A program made the position numbers and the translations under genes. The notes beneath the pieces are model-generated. The model was not told the origin of the DNA. It did not search any database and was given only the letters and a program-made list of their open reading frames with translations. Positions 1 through 8,274 of a stretch of DNA of 64,000 bases are shown here, piece by piece. The DNA comes from Flavobacterium haoranii (GTDB lineage: Bacteria; Bacteroidota; Bacteroidia; Flavobacteriales; Flavobacteriaceae). Where the stretch lies: NCBI GenBank assembly GCA_003246205.1, contig QKBC01000004.1:62001-126000 (forward strand), written 5' to 3'. Every line of letters begins with the position of its first letter. Positions within the stretch are counted from its first letter, which is position 1.

Positions 1-103
1 TGTCTATCAAACTAAAAACGGAAATACCTATTATTTTTTGTATGATCAAGGATATATGGCTATTGAGAATGACCAATATGTTTTAGTAAAAAAAGATTCG
101 TAA
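1..103 (+). CDS. 3' end of an unrecognised CDS
   Basis: The frame starting at base 2 is open from the window edge and ends at a TAA (101-103) that overlaps the ATG of the next gene (TAATG). About 33 residues are visible, ending in YVLVKKDS, with an aromatic stretch (TYYFLYDQGYMA). That is too little to assign a family. The overlap suggests transcription and translational coupling with the SDR-type gene that follows. Confidence 0.6.
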   Translation, partial: VYQTKNGNTYYFLYDQGYMAIENDQYVLVKKDS

Positions 104-921
104 TGGCAGAATTACAAAAACAGATTTCTATATTAGGCTGCGGTTGGCTTGGATTACCGTTAGCTGAACAATTTCTGGAACGCGGTTATATCGTTAAAGG
201 TTCCACAACTTCTGTTGCCAATCATGGCCTTTTAAAAAGCAAAAACATTATTCCTTATTTAGTAGAACTGAAAGAAAATGAGGTTTTTGGCAATTTTGAT
301 CATTTCTTAGACGGCAGCCAGATTTTGATCATTAACTTTCCTCCTCGCTTTAAAGCTGACCCACCTGAAAGTTTAGTCAAAAAAATAGAAAATTGTATCC
401 CGATAATCGAGAACTCCACAATTGAAAATGTTATTTTTATTAGTTCAACTGCTGTATTTCCGGATAGTTTTCCTATGCCAACCATTTATGAGGACACACC
501 ACCTCATCCTAATAATGAAAGAGGGAAACAGCTCTTAGAAGCAGAGAATCGATTGCGCTACAATACTAGTTTTGAATCTACCATTCTTCGATTTGGCGGA
601 TTAATAGGCGGTGACAGACACCCTATTTATCACATCGCAGGAAAAAGCAACATTGATAATCCAGAAGCTCCGGTTAATTTAATTCACCAACAAGATTGTA
701 TCAACTTTATATTTCATATCATCAATAACAATCTCTGGAATAAAGCTTTAAATGTTGTTTATCCGAAACACCCTAAACGAAAAGATTACTATCTGGAAAA
801 AGCTTTAGAGTTAAATCTGGACACTCCGACTTTTAAAGAAAATTCTATTTCAAAAGGCAAATATATTAGTTGTAAATATTTGCGGGAAAAGTATAACTTT
901 ACTTTTCAGTTTATGATCTAG
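103..921 (+). CDS. SDR-type NAD(P)-dependent epimerase/reductase-like protein
   Basis: This 272-residue cytoplasmic protein opens with a Rossmann dinucleotide-binding motif (ILGCGWLGLPLAEQF, residues 10-24). It later has STAVFPDSF and a downstream Tyr region, as in extended/atypical SDR proteins of the NAD-dependent epimerase/dehydratase superfamily. The substrate cannot be told. The canonical YxxxK is not obvious, so catalysis is uncertain and it may be a reductase-like or sugar-nucleotide enzyme. Its ATG overlaps the upstream stop codon and the EamA transporter gene follows after 4 bp, so the three are probably one transcript. Confidence 0.75.
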   Translation: MAELQKQISILGCGWLGLPLAEQFLERGYIVKGSTTSVANHGLLKSKNIIPYLVELKENEVFGNFDHFLDGSQILIINFPPRFKADPPESLVKKIENCIPIIENSTIENVIFISSTAVFPDSFPMPTIYEDTPPHPNNERGKQLLEAENRLRYNTSFESTILRFGGLIGGDRHPIYHIAGKSNIDNPEAPVNLIHQQDCINFIFHIINNNLWNKALNVVYPKHPKRKDYYLEKALELNLDTPTFKENSISKGKYISCKYLREKYNFTFQFMI

Positions 922-925
922 TTTT

Positions 926-1849
926 ATGGCATATTTTAGTGTGTTCCACGATTACATCCGAAAGAAAAAAGAAGCTTTCGGATTGCCTTTTTTAGCACTT
1001 TGTTGGGTTAGCTTTTTTTGGGGAACCACTTGGATCGCCTCAAAAGAAGGTGTTAAATATATGCCTGCTTTACAGTTGGTCGCACTCAGACAATTATTGA
1101 GTGGCAGTCTTTATCTGATTTACTTTATCATAAAAAAAGCCCCATGGCCCACTCAGCGGCAATGGCGTAACATTTTGGTTTTAAGTATTCTCAACTTTAT
1201 GTTAAGCAACGGCTTGAGTACTTGGGGTGTTAAATATATTTCTAGTGGATTAGGCGCAATTATTGGTTCCATTTTCCCTCTATGGATTGTTATCATCAGC
1301 TATTTCAAGGGTGAAAAAGTTTCCTGGAAAACGACTCTTGGCTTGGTTATCGCTTTTGGCGGTGTTTGTATCATTTTTTATGATTACCTACATGACTTTT
1401 TAAACCCTGAATTTTTATTCGGTATAATTCTATCCGTCATTGCTACTTTTACTTGGGCCCTCTCAACTATATATATCAAAGAGAACCGCACTAATTTTAA
1501 TCCTTATTTTAGTTTAGGGTTACAAATGATTATTTCCGGCATTGTAATTAATACAGTTACACAATTTAATGGTACAGCAGTCCCTCTAAGTGAAATCCCC
1601 GCGCTATCATGGTGGTCTATTGCTTACTTAATTATTTTTGGTTCTGTTTTCACATTCATTGCTTTTGTATATACTTTAGAACATTTGCCTAAAGAAATCA
1701 GCAGTTTATATGCTTACATAAACCCTATTGTGGCTTTACTTTTCGGTTATATTCTATTTGATGAACCTTTTACCCCGGCTATCATTATAGGTGGAATTAT
1801 TACTGTTTTCGGGATTTTTACGGTAAATAAAACATTTCGAAAAAATTAA
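926..1849 (+). CDS. EamA/DMT-superfamily inner-membrane transporter
   Basis: This 307-residue integral membrane protein has about ten hydrophobic segments in two internal halves, the usual architecture of two EamA domains. The first half has WVSFFWGTTWIASKEG and the second has ATFTWALSTIYIKEN followed by LYAYINPIVALLFGYILFDE. The PxxAxxxGxxxxxE-type ending is typical of the family. Members export or import small metabolites, and the substrate cannot be predicted here. It lies 4 bp after the SDR gene. It converges on the M13 peptidase gene, with a repeat element between them. Confidence 0.85.
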   Translation: MAYFSVFHDYIRKKKEAFGLPFLALCWVSFFWGTTWIASKEGVKYMPALQLVALRQLLSGSLYLIYFIIKKAPWPTQRQWRNILVLSILNFMLSNGLSTWGVKYISSGLGAIIGSIFPLWIVIISYFKGEKVSWKTTLGLVIAFGGVCIIFYDYLHDFLNPEFLFGIILSVIATFTWALSTIYIKENRTNFNPYFSLGLQMIISGIVINTVTQFNGTAVPLSEIPALSWWSIAYLIIFGSVFTFIAFVYTLEHLPKEISSLYAYINPIVALLFGYILFDEPFTPAIIIGGIITVFGIFTVNKTFRKN

Positions 1850-1861
1850 ATAAACGTCTGA

Positions 1862-1931
1862 AAACAAAAAGTCCCGAAAGGATTTCGGGACAAAATGTTC
1901 TTGATAAGAAATAAAATTACTGCTATTAACC
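1862..1931 (-). ncRNA. Candidate small RNA, copy 1 (terminator-ended)
   Basis: Read on the minus strand, a TATATTTG box (1943-1936) is followed by a well conserved segment containing AATAGCAGTAATTTTATTTC. A hairpin with GTCCCGA/TCGGGAC arms (1871-1891) and a TTTTTGTTTT tail come next. The same order occurs in copy 2 near 23.8 kb with near-identical sequence. Inference: an RNA of roughly 70 nt starting near 1930. No conserved reading frame of useful length is visible. The alternative is a repeated 3'-end/terminator element. Confidence 0.5.
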
Positions 1932-1996
1932 GTAACAAATATACGACTGATACAGCCTAACTCGGATACAGAAAAAATGTATATTTTGTTAAAGTT
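1871..1996 (-). repeat. Dispersed intergenic repeat, copy 1
   Basis: A block of about 126 bp matches 23782-23909. Conserved parts are the terminator hairpin arms, the segment next to them, the TATATTTG box, and the upstream part with CTGTATCCGA and CTTTAACAAAAT. The two copies differ mainly in the hairpin loop, in about 10 bp just upstream of the -7 box, and by a single-base indel. No terminal inverted repeats or target duplications were seen. Confidence 0.8.
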
Positions 1997-2042
1997 TTAA
2001 AACAAATGTATATCCTAGTTTCTCTAAAATACCTTTTAAAAA

Positions 2043-2070
2043 TAAAAAACCAACCTATAAGCGGTTGGTT
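2043..2070 (-). terminator. Rho-independent terminator of the M13 peptidase gene
   Basis: A perfect 8-bp stem AACCAACC/GGTTGGTT with a 7-nt loop lies 25 bp beyond the peptidase stop codon. On the minus strand it is followed by a T-rich run (TTTTATTTTT). Confidence 0.8.
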
Positions 2071-2094
2071 CTTACTTTTATTATGAAATTGATA

Positions 2095-4182
2095 TTACCA
2101 AATCTTTACACGATTTTCCGGTGCCACATACATTCCATTACCAGGTTGTACATTAAAAGCACCATAAAAAGCATCCACATTTTGTAATGGCACTGATGCA
2201 CGATACATTCCCGGTGAGTGTGGATCTGTTTTTACTTGATTTTTAATTGCTTCATCACGCATTTTAGTTCTCCAGATAGTTGCCCAAGAAATAAAGAAAC
2301 GTTGTTCCGGAGTAAAACCATCAATTAATCCAGGATTGCCGTTTTCTTTCAAATAAATTTGTAAACCATCAAAAGCAGCATTTACACCTCCTAAATCTCC
2401 GATATTTTCACCTAAAGTAAACTTACCGTCAACATAAATTCCCGGTAGCGGTTGTAAAGCCGAATATTGGTCTGCTAAAGCACCTCCAAGTCCTGTAAAT
2501 TGTTTCAAATCTTCATCACTCCACCAATTTACTAAATTACCGTTAGAATCATAACGTGAACCGGAATCATCAAATCCATGTGAAATTTCATGTCCGATTA
2601 CTGCTCCAATTCCTCCATAATTCACCGCTTCATCTGCTTTGTAATCATAAAATGGCGGTTGTAAGATAGCTGCAGGGAACACAATTTCATTGTTAGAAGG
2701 ATTAAAATACGCATTAACTGTTTGAGGCGACATTCCCCATTCTGTTTTATCAACCGGTTTTCCTAATTTCTCAATATTTTTTTGGTGTGACCAATGTTTG
2801 TACTGTATTGTGTTTTCGAAATAAGTTCCTCCGTTTTCAGGACTGGTTACTACTAATTTTGAATAATCTTTCCATTTATCAGGATAACCGATTTTAACCG
2901 TCAGCTTATTTAATTTTAGCTTAGCATTTTCTTTTGTTTCCTTTGTCATCCAAGGTAAACGGTCGATTCTGTTCTCAAATGCTTTCATCACGTTAGCAAT
3001 CATTGCTTGCGCTTTTGCTTTTGCTTCCGGCGGGAATTTTTTAGCCACATATAATTTTCCTAAAGCTTCCCCTAATCTTCCGTTAACAGTCGCTAAAGCT
3101 CTTTCGTCAGCCGGGCGTTGTTTTACGGCTCCTGTTAATGTTTTTCCATAAAAATCCCAATTTGCATCTGCAACTTCAGTTGATAACAATCCTGCATTGT
3201 CATTTAATAACGTCCAACGCAAATAGGCTTTCCAAGAATCGATATCAGCTTCTTTGAAGATTGTTTCCACTTCTTCCATGTATTTAGGCTGCGAAACTAC
3301 CACTGAATCAATTGTTCCGATTCCTATAGATTCAAAATAATTATTCCAATCTACCGCAGGAACAATATTTTGTAATTCGGAAACTTTCATCGGGTTATAG
3401 GTATTTCTTCTATCTCTTCGGGCTACTCTGTCTAAAGAGGCTGTCGCCATTTTAGTTTCCAATGCTAATACTTTTTCTGCCGAATTTTTAGCTGATGTTT
3501 CACTATCTCCTAAGTATTGTAACATACGTGCAATATGGGCAACATATTTTTCACGTTTCTCTTTTGTATCAGCTGCGTCTGAAACATAATAATCTCTATC
3601 CGGCAAACCTAGACTTCCGGTTCCCACATATACTACATTGCGATTACTATCTTTAGCATCCGTATACACATAACTACCAAAAAATCCAATACCTCCTTCC
3701 GGCTCCATTTCAGTAATTAAAGCAACCAAATCCTTAGTATTTTGAACCTTATCAATTTTAGCCAAATACGGTCTTAAAGGTTCCACTCCCATCTTATTAC
3801 GGGTAATAGTATCTAATACGGATTTATAAAGACTTAAAGCTTTCCCTTGATCTGAGTTAGGATCAATTGACTTATCAGCTAAAGCTTCTTTTAGAATAGC
3901 CATTACATCATCATCTGTATTCTTACGCAATTCATCAAAACTTCCCCAACGTGTTCTATCCGCAGGAATTTCGGTTTTGTCTAACCATTTACCATTTACA
4001 TAACGAAAGAAATCATCTGCCGGATTTACCGAAGTATCCATATAGTCGGTATTAATACCAATCTTAGGCTGAGCCTGTTTCTCTGTCGCTGCCACTGATG
4101 ATCCTTGTGATGACTTACAAGAATTTAACACTGAAGCTAAAAAAAGGAAGCCTAAGCTTCCTCTAATAATATAATTTTTCAT
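2095..4182 (-). CDS. M13-family (neprilysin/PepO-like) zinc metallopeptidase lipoprotein
   Basis: This 695-residue protein has a lipoprotein signal (hydrophobic segment, then LNSC with Cys22 as lipidation site), so it acts in the envelope. It reads as a complete M13 enzyme: an N-terminal helical domain from about residue 50, the zinc motif GHEISH with following GFDDSG, the third ligand region ENIGDLGG, and the family-typical short C-terminal end VKIW. Residues after the Cys (KSSQG) lack the acidic surface-export signal, so periplasmic location is more likely. M13 enzymes cleave small peptides on the N-terminal side of hydrophobic residues. It is transcribed alone and has its own terminator. 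Confidence 0.93.
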   Translation of the reverse strand: MKNYIIRGSLGFLFLASVLNSCKSSQGSSVAATEKQAQPKIGINTDYMDTSVNPADDFFRYVNGKWLDKTEIPADRTRWGSFDELRKNTDDDVMAILKEALADKSIDPNSDQGKALSLYKSVLDTITRNKMGVEPLRPYLAKIDKVQNTKDLVALITEMEPEGGIGFFGSYVYTDAKDSNRNVVYVGTGSLGLPDRDYYVSDAADTKEKREKYVAHIARMLQYLGDSETSAKNSAEKVLALETKMATASLDRVARRDRRNTYNPMKVSELQNIVPAVDWNNYFESIGIGTIDSVVVSQPKYMEEVETIFKEADIDSWKAYLRWTLLNDNAGLLSTEVADANWDFYGKTLTGAVKQRPADERALATVNGRLGEALGKLYVAKKFPPEAKAKAQAMIANVMKAFENRIDRLPWMTKETKENAKLKLNKLTVKIGYPDKWKDYSKLVVTSPENGGTYFENTIQYKHWSHQKNIEKLGKPVDKTEWGMSPQTVNAYFNPSNNEIVFPAAILQPPFYDYKADEAVNYGGIGAVIGHEISHGFDDSGSRYDSNGNLVNWWSDEDLKQFTGLGGALADQYSALQPLPGIYVDGKFTLGENIGDLGGVNAAFDGLQIYLKENGNPGLIDGFTPEQRFFISWATIWRTKMRDEAIKNQVKTDPHSPGMYRASVPLQNVDAFYGAFNVQPGNGMYVAPENRVKIW

Positions 4183-4246
4183 TTATCGAATTAAAGAAAG
4201 TTAAAAAGCAAATATAAGTTTTTGTTTTTTAACTCTCTAAAATCAA

Positions 4247-7069
4247 TTATTCTTTAACAATTCGTTTTACAACTGTTTGTGAATCTGTATTGATTTTCAC
4301 AAAATAAATTCCTTGAGCTGCTGACGTTAAGTCTAAAGTAGTCTCAACTGCAGAAATACCTTCTTCAGCCAACACTTTTTTACCTGAAATATCATATACC
4401 TCAAGGCTTTTTGCTTCTAACTCTCCAAAGTTTACAGTGAAAATTCCTTTTGACGGATTCGGATAAACAACAATTTCATTATTTAGCATAAAGCTATCCG
4501 CTGCCAAAGTTCCGTTAACCACAAAATTATCGATATTTACACCCAACTGACTAACTGCTTCATCTGAATGGAATACAATTCTAAAAATCACATTAGTTTC
4601 ACTGTTCAATGATGTTAAAGGATAAGAATAATTTGTATTTGTTGTATTTGTTCCTGTCCATTGTGCACCCGGACAATTATAACAATCACTACCTCCTGAT
4701 GATGCCAGAGTTCTATCGCTGTTATACCATCCGGCAGTTTTTGTTCCCAGTACATTCCAATTAGCTCCGAAATCGGTTGTGTATTCTACATAAAGAACGT
4801 CCCAGTTCTCTTCCAAATCATACTTCATATCGAAACTAATTGTCGGTCCGCTAATATTAGATAGATTATAACATTGAGAAATCAGATACTTTTTAGTCAT
4901 ATTAGTATAATTTCCACTTAGGTTAACTGCATACACATAATTTCCTGTTCCACTAGCCATTGCTCCTGTTGTTCTTACTCCTCTAATCCATGGTATCGCT
5001 GCATTATCTTCATTATATGTCACCAAAGCATCTGTTGATGCTGTAAAAGGATTAACCACTCCAATTGTTCCTTGGTCATCTACTAATAAAATTGCAGAAC
5101 GTGTATTATTTTCGCTTCTGCCATCGTTAGTTACGGTTGTTGTAATCTCAATTTCATGAGTTCCTCTTGTTAAACCACTTATCGGGAAAGAATAATTCTC
5201 TTCTCCACATGGTGAAATCAATCCATTCCAAGTTATATTTGTTGCAGCTCCTCCATCTATACTATATGAAATGGCAACAGCTGTAATATCATTTGTTCCT
5301 TGATTTTTCATCGTGATTTCAGGATTTACCGCTACTGTACCATCACAACTAACTAAATTAGCATTTTGGATTGCTCGTAACGCCACGTCATCAGGTTCAT
5401 TAACATAAGCTTCTCCAACATTTACTGCATACCATGCATCTGTTACTGTTATTACTTCCTGGCTATTTCCACAATATAAATTATTAGCTACTTCAATTGA
5501 AGCTGTTCTTGCATCAGCATAAGTAGCATTAGATGTTAAATAATCTCTTTCTGTAAAATAAGCTATTTCTGCCGCTTTCAACAAGCCAATACCTGTTACA
5601 TTATAAGTATCCGGCACCGGAGCATTGTTTGTACCAGACTCTCCGGCTGCTAAAATATAAAACCAATGATTCAATACTCCTGAATTAGTATGAACACCTC
5701 CACTATCTGCTGTACCGGTATACCAATTAGTTCCTTGATAAGTATCCGGATCACCTTTAGAATTCGGATTTTGCATAGAACGCAAATAAGTAGAAGTAAT
5801 ATCTTCTCCTATAAGCCAAACATTGCCGTCTATTGCTGCTGACATATTTCCTGTTCTTCCATAATGTTCAATACAAGCTCCCCAGATGTCTGAGAAACCT
5901 TCATTCATTGCTCCGGATTCGTTCTGATATACCAAGTCTGCTGTATAAGAACAGATTGCATGACCAATCTCATGGCCACATACATCAATTGCTGTAAAAA
6001 TATCCATTCCGCTTCCATCTCCATAAGTCATTACTGAACCATTCCAAAAAGCATTGTTATAACCGGAATCATAATGAACATAACTTCTGATAGCTGCACC
6101 ATTATCATCGTAACTGTTTCTTCCAAAAATATTCTCCCAGAAATCAAAGGTCATTTCTGCTCCCCAATGTGCATCAAGTGCTCCATCATCTTTAGCTGCA
6201 TTGTTGTATTCCAACGCAGTCCAGTCATTATCATTATCCGTAAAATCGGTATTTTGATATGTAGTCGTTGTTTGACAATTATATGTAAAAACTCCATTTC
6301 CTCTGGAATTATCTCTCAATCTATAATTAATTCCGGTGAAATCGGTTTCAATATTTCTGGATCCACTATATCTGGTAGCAGCAGTTCCTGTAATAAGAGG
6401 ATTTATATCCTTTTTCTCAAAATCATCTTTAGTTCCATGAGTATGCTCTCCTAAATGTTTTATAACAGCATTTTTATAAAGAATTGTTCCATTATTTGCA
6501 TCTACATAAATAATCTGTCTTGATATTGGCTGTATAGCATATACATCCAATTTGTAAGCCAAATGAACCGTATTGTTTTTTAGATCAGGAAAAATAACTA
6601 ATTCACCTTCCGGTTTTTGATAATTTAGTAATTGAGCTTGTTGTTCATCTTCCCATAAATACTGAGACGCATTAATGTTTTGTTTTGCTTTCTCTAGAGC
6701 CTCTTGTACTGTCAACTGTGGAGAAAAGCTTACATTTTGTGCATTATACAACTCTCCGTTTACAATAGTAACATTACCATACTGACCATGGGTAATAGCA
6801 ACACCATATTCTACTTTAAAGTTATTATAATATTGTTGGAATCTTTGGTGTAGGTTTCCTCTACTATCTTTAGAAGTGGAAATTAGCCTAAACTGGTTTT
6901 GATCATTTAATCCATATTCTTTTGAAAATTGATTCAATGCTTGCTGAGCGGAGACATTAGTTCCATCAATCCTCACAAACTTCTGATGCGTAACAGGTGT
7001 TTCTTTTTGCTGAGCATAGCTTGCTGAAAAAAACAGCGCTGTCATTGCCATTATTATTGAGGTTCTCAT
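4247..7069 (-). CDS. Secreted M4 (thermolysin-like) metalloprotease with T9SS type A sorting domain
   Basis: This 940-residue secreted protease has a signal peptide (first ~19 residues, ending ASYAQ). An FTP/PepSY-type propeptide region follows to about residue 205. The M4 catalytic domain has the zinc motif GHEIGH and downstream NEGFSDIWG carrying the third ligand. The distal His region reads DSGGVHTNSGVLNHWFY. After the catalytic domain come a CARDB-like segment (about 550-650) and a further beta-rich domain. The C-terminal ~75 residues (VVYPNPSKGIFTVNF to VVKRIVKE) form a type A type IX secretion signal. It is probably an extracellular protein-degrading enzyme. It is transcribed alone from the promoter noted just upstream. 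Confidence 0.93.
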   Translation of the reverse strand: MRTSIIMAMTALFFSASYAQQKETPVTHQKFVRIDGTNVSAQQALNQFSKEYGLNDQNQFRLISTSKDSRGNLHQRFQQYYNNFKVEYGVAITHGQYGNVTIVNGELYNAQNVSFSPQLTVQEALEKAKQNINASQYLWEDEQQAQLLNYQKPEGELVIFPDLKNNTVHLAYKLDVYAIQPISRQIIYVDANNGTILYKNAVIKHLGEHTHGTKDDFEKKDINPLITGTAATRYSGSRNIETDFTGINYRLRDNSRGNGVFTYNCQTTTTYQNTDFTDNDNDWTALEYNNAAKDDGALDAHWGAEMTFDFWENIFGRNSYDDNGAAIRSYVHYDSGYNNAFWNGSVMTYGDGSGMDIFTAIDVCGHEIGHAICSYTADLVYQNESGAMNEGFSDIWGACIEHYGRTGNMSAAIDGNVWLIGEDITSTYLRSMQNPNSKGDPDTYQGTNWYTGTADSGGVHTNSGVLNHWFYILAAGESGTNNAPVPDTYNVTGIGLLKAAEIAYFTERDYLTSNATYADARTASIEVANNLYCGNSQEVITVTDAWYAVNVGEAYVNEPDDVALRAIQNANLVSCDGTVAVNPEITMKNQGTNDITAVAISYSIDGGAATNITWNGLISPCGEENYSFPISGLTRGTHEIEITTTVTNDGRSENNTRSAILLVDDQGTIGVVNPFTASTDALVTYNEDNAAIPWIRGVRTTGAMASGTGNYVYAVNLSGNYTNMTKKYLISQCYNLSNISGPTISFDMKYDLEENWDVLYVEYTTDFGANWNVLGTKTAGWYNSDRTLASSGGSDCYNCPGAQWTGTNTTNTNYSYPLTSLNSETNVIFRIVFHSDEAVSQLGVNIDNFVVNGTLAADSFMLNNEIVVYPNPSKGIFTVNFGELEAKSLEVYDISGKKVLAEEGISAVETTLDLTSAAQGIYFVKINTDSQTVVKRIVKE

Positions 7070-7122
7070 AATAGTTTAGGGTCTTTTAAGTTTTGTTATT
7101 AAAATTCAATTTATTTAATATA

Positions 7123-7154
7123 CAAATTTATTTGTTTTCAATTTTCAATTCAAA
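7123..7154 (-). promoter_or_regulatory. Promoter of the M4 protease gene
   Basis: On the minus strand, TTTG (7154-7151), a 20-bp spacer and TAAATTTG (7130-7123) match the Bacteroidota sigma-A promoter pattern TTTG-N17~21-TAnnTTTG. The leader to the ATG would be about 45 nt. Confidence 0.65.
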
Positions 7155-7284
7155 AACCAACATAATATTAAATATTTTTAACAAAAATATATAAATATGT
7201 AATATCTACGACTAAATATTCCTTGTTTAATCTCTAAAATAATTTTAATCTACTACGTATCCTTTGTACTTTTGCAAAAAAAAG

Positions 7285-7950
7285 ATGTTATCAGGCTTTA
7301 AAAAATACAGAAACTTCATTATTCTTTTTGGTTTCCTTTCTATAATTATATTTGTCGGAATATATAAACTTTCTATCCCTAAAAAAACACTCCCGATTTT
7401 TACACCAAGAGATGTCAATCCGGAACTAGTCGATTCCACTGTACAACATATCGGTTATAATCATATTATTGCTGATTTTGCTTTTACAAACCAAAATGGA
7501 AAAACCATTACTCAAAAAGATTATGAGGGCAAAGTTTATGTTGCAGATTTCTTCTTTACTACTTGCCAAACTATTTGTCCTAAGATGACAGATAATATGG
7601 TTTGGTTACAAGACAAAATTAAAGACAATTCAAAAGTTAAACTACTTTCATTCTCCGTTACACCAGATATTGACAGTGTTCCTGTTTTAAAACAATATGC
7701 TTTAGATAAAGGCGTAATAGATGATAAATGGAATTTAGTTACCGGGGACAAAAAAGACATTTATTACTTAGCAAGAAAATCATATTTAGTGGTTAAGACA
7801 GGTAAACCGGAAGATTTGTATGATATGGTTCATACAGAGAATTTTGTTTTGGTTGATCAAAAAAAGAGAATCCGTGGGTTTTATGACGGAACCAATAAAC
7901 AAGATATGGAAAAACTTTTAGACGATATTAACTTTTTATGCAACGAATAA
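7285..7950 (+). CDS. SCO1/SenC-family copper chaperone-like thioredoxin-fold protein
   Basis: SCO proteins deliver copper to cytochrome oxidase or act as thiol oxidoreductases. This one has an N-terminal membrane anchor (about residues 10-28, IILFGFLSIIIFVGIYKL) and a periplasmic thioredoxin fold. The copper/thiol motif TTCQTICPKM (CxxxC) and the conserved distal His (MVHTENFVLVDQ) are both present. The ORF track starts at a TTG (7264) that lies inside a promoter-like TACTTTTG box (7267-7274), so ATG 7285 is the better start (221 residues). That leaves almost no leader. It precedes the feo genes but is separated from them by a promoter. Confidence 0.88.
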   Translation: MLSGFKKYRNFIILFGFLSIIIFVGIYKLSIPKKTLPIFTPRDVNPELVDSTVQHIGYNHIIADFAFTNQNGKTITQKDYEGKVYVADFFFTTCQTICPKMTDNMVWLQDKIKDNSKVKLLSFSVTPDIDSVPVLKQYALDKGVIDDKWNLVTGDKKDIYYLARKSYLVVKTGKPEDLYDMVHTENFVLVDQKKRIRGFYDGTNKQDMEKLLDDINFLCNE

Positions 7951-7969
7951 ATTTAATGACAAATATCAT

Positions 7970-7998
7970 TTTGGTTAACCAAATATACGCTATATTTG
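7970..7998 (+). promoter_or_regulatory. feo promoter with overlapping palindromic operator
   Basis: TTTG (7970-7973), a 17-bp spacer and TATATTTG (7991-7998) form a Bacteroidota promoter 24 bp before feoA. The -33 element is embedded in a perfect 14-bp palindrome TTTGGTTAACCAAA (7970-7983). Such placement fits repression by a metal regulator (Fur or DtxR type). Which one is inference; the mntR gene is 6 kb away. Confidence 0.6.
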
Positions 7999-8022
7999 TA
8001 TTTTAATTCAATCTAAATAAGA

Positions 8023-8274
8023 ATGTCGGTTTTCCTTTCGGAATTAAAAATAGGTGAAAAAGCTATAATTGTTGATGTAAATATCGATGAAATTCCACTG
8101 AAACTTTTAGAAATGGGATGTTTGCCCGGAAATGAAGTTGCTTTGGTACAAATTGCCCCATTTGGCGATCCGTACTATTTTAACATCAATGATTCTCATG
8201 TTGCGATCAGAAAGGAAATTGCCCATGAAGTAACCGTCGTTCTGGAAAATTCGCTAAATATAGATGCAAAATAA
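8023..8274 (+). CDS. feoA: Ferrous iron transport accessory protein FeoA
   Basis: This 83-residue SH3-like protein has the FeoA pattern: the N-terminal SELKIGEKAIIVDV, then LLEMGCLPGNEVALVQIAPFGDPYYF, and a final I(R)KE..HEV region. FeoA is cytoplasmic and interacts with FeoB during Fe2+ uptake. The end of the gene overlaps feoB by 11 nt, so translation is coupled. The promoter and palindrome directly upstream suggest iron-responsive control. Confidence 0.93.
   Translation: MSVFLSELKIGEKAIIVDVNIDEIPLKLLEMGCLPGNEVALVQIAPFGDPYYFNINDSHVAIRKEIAHEVTVVLENSLNIDAK

Noticed and set aside
6074-6454. Plus-strand ORF of 126 codons inside the M4 protease gene
   Set aside because: It is an antisense shadow of a clear coding region, with low-complexity Ile/Ser composition and no motif.
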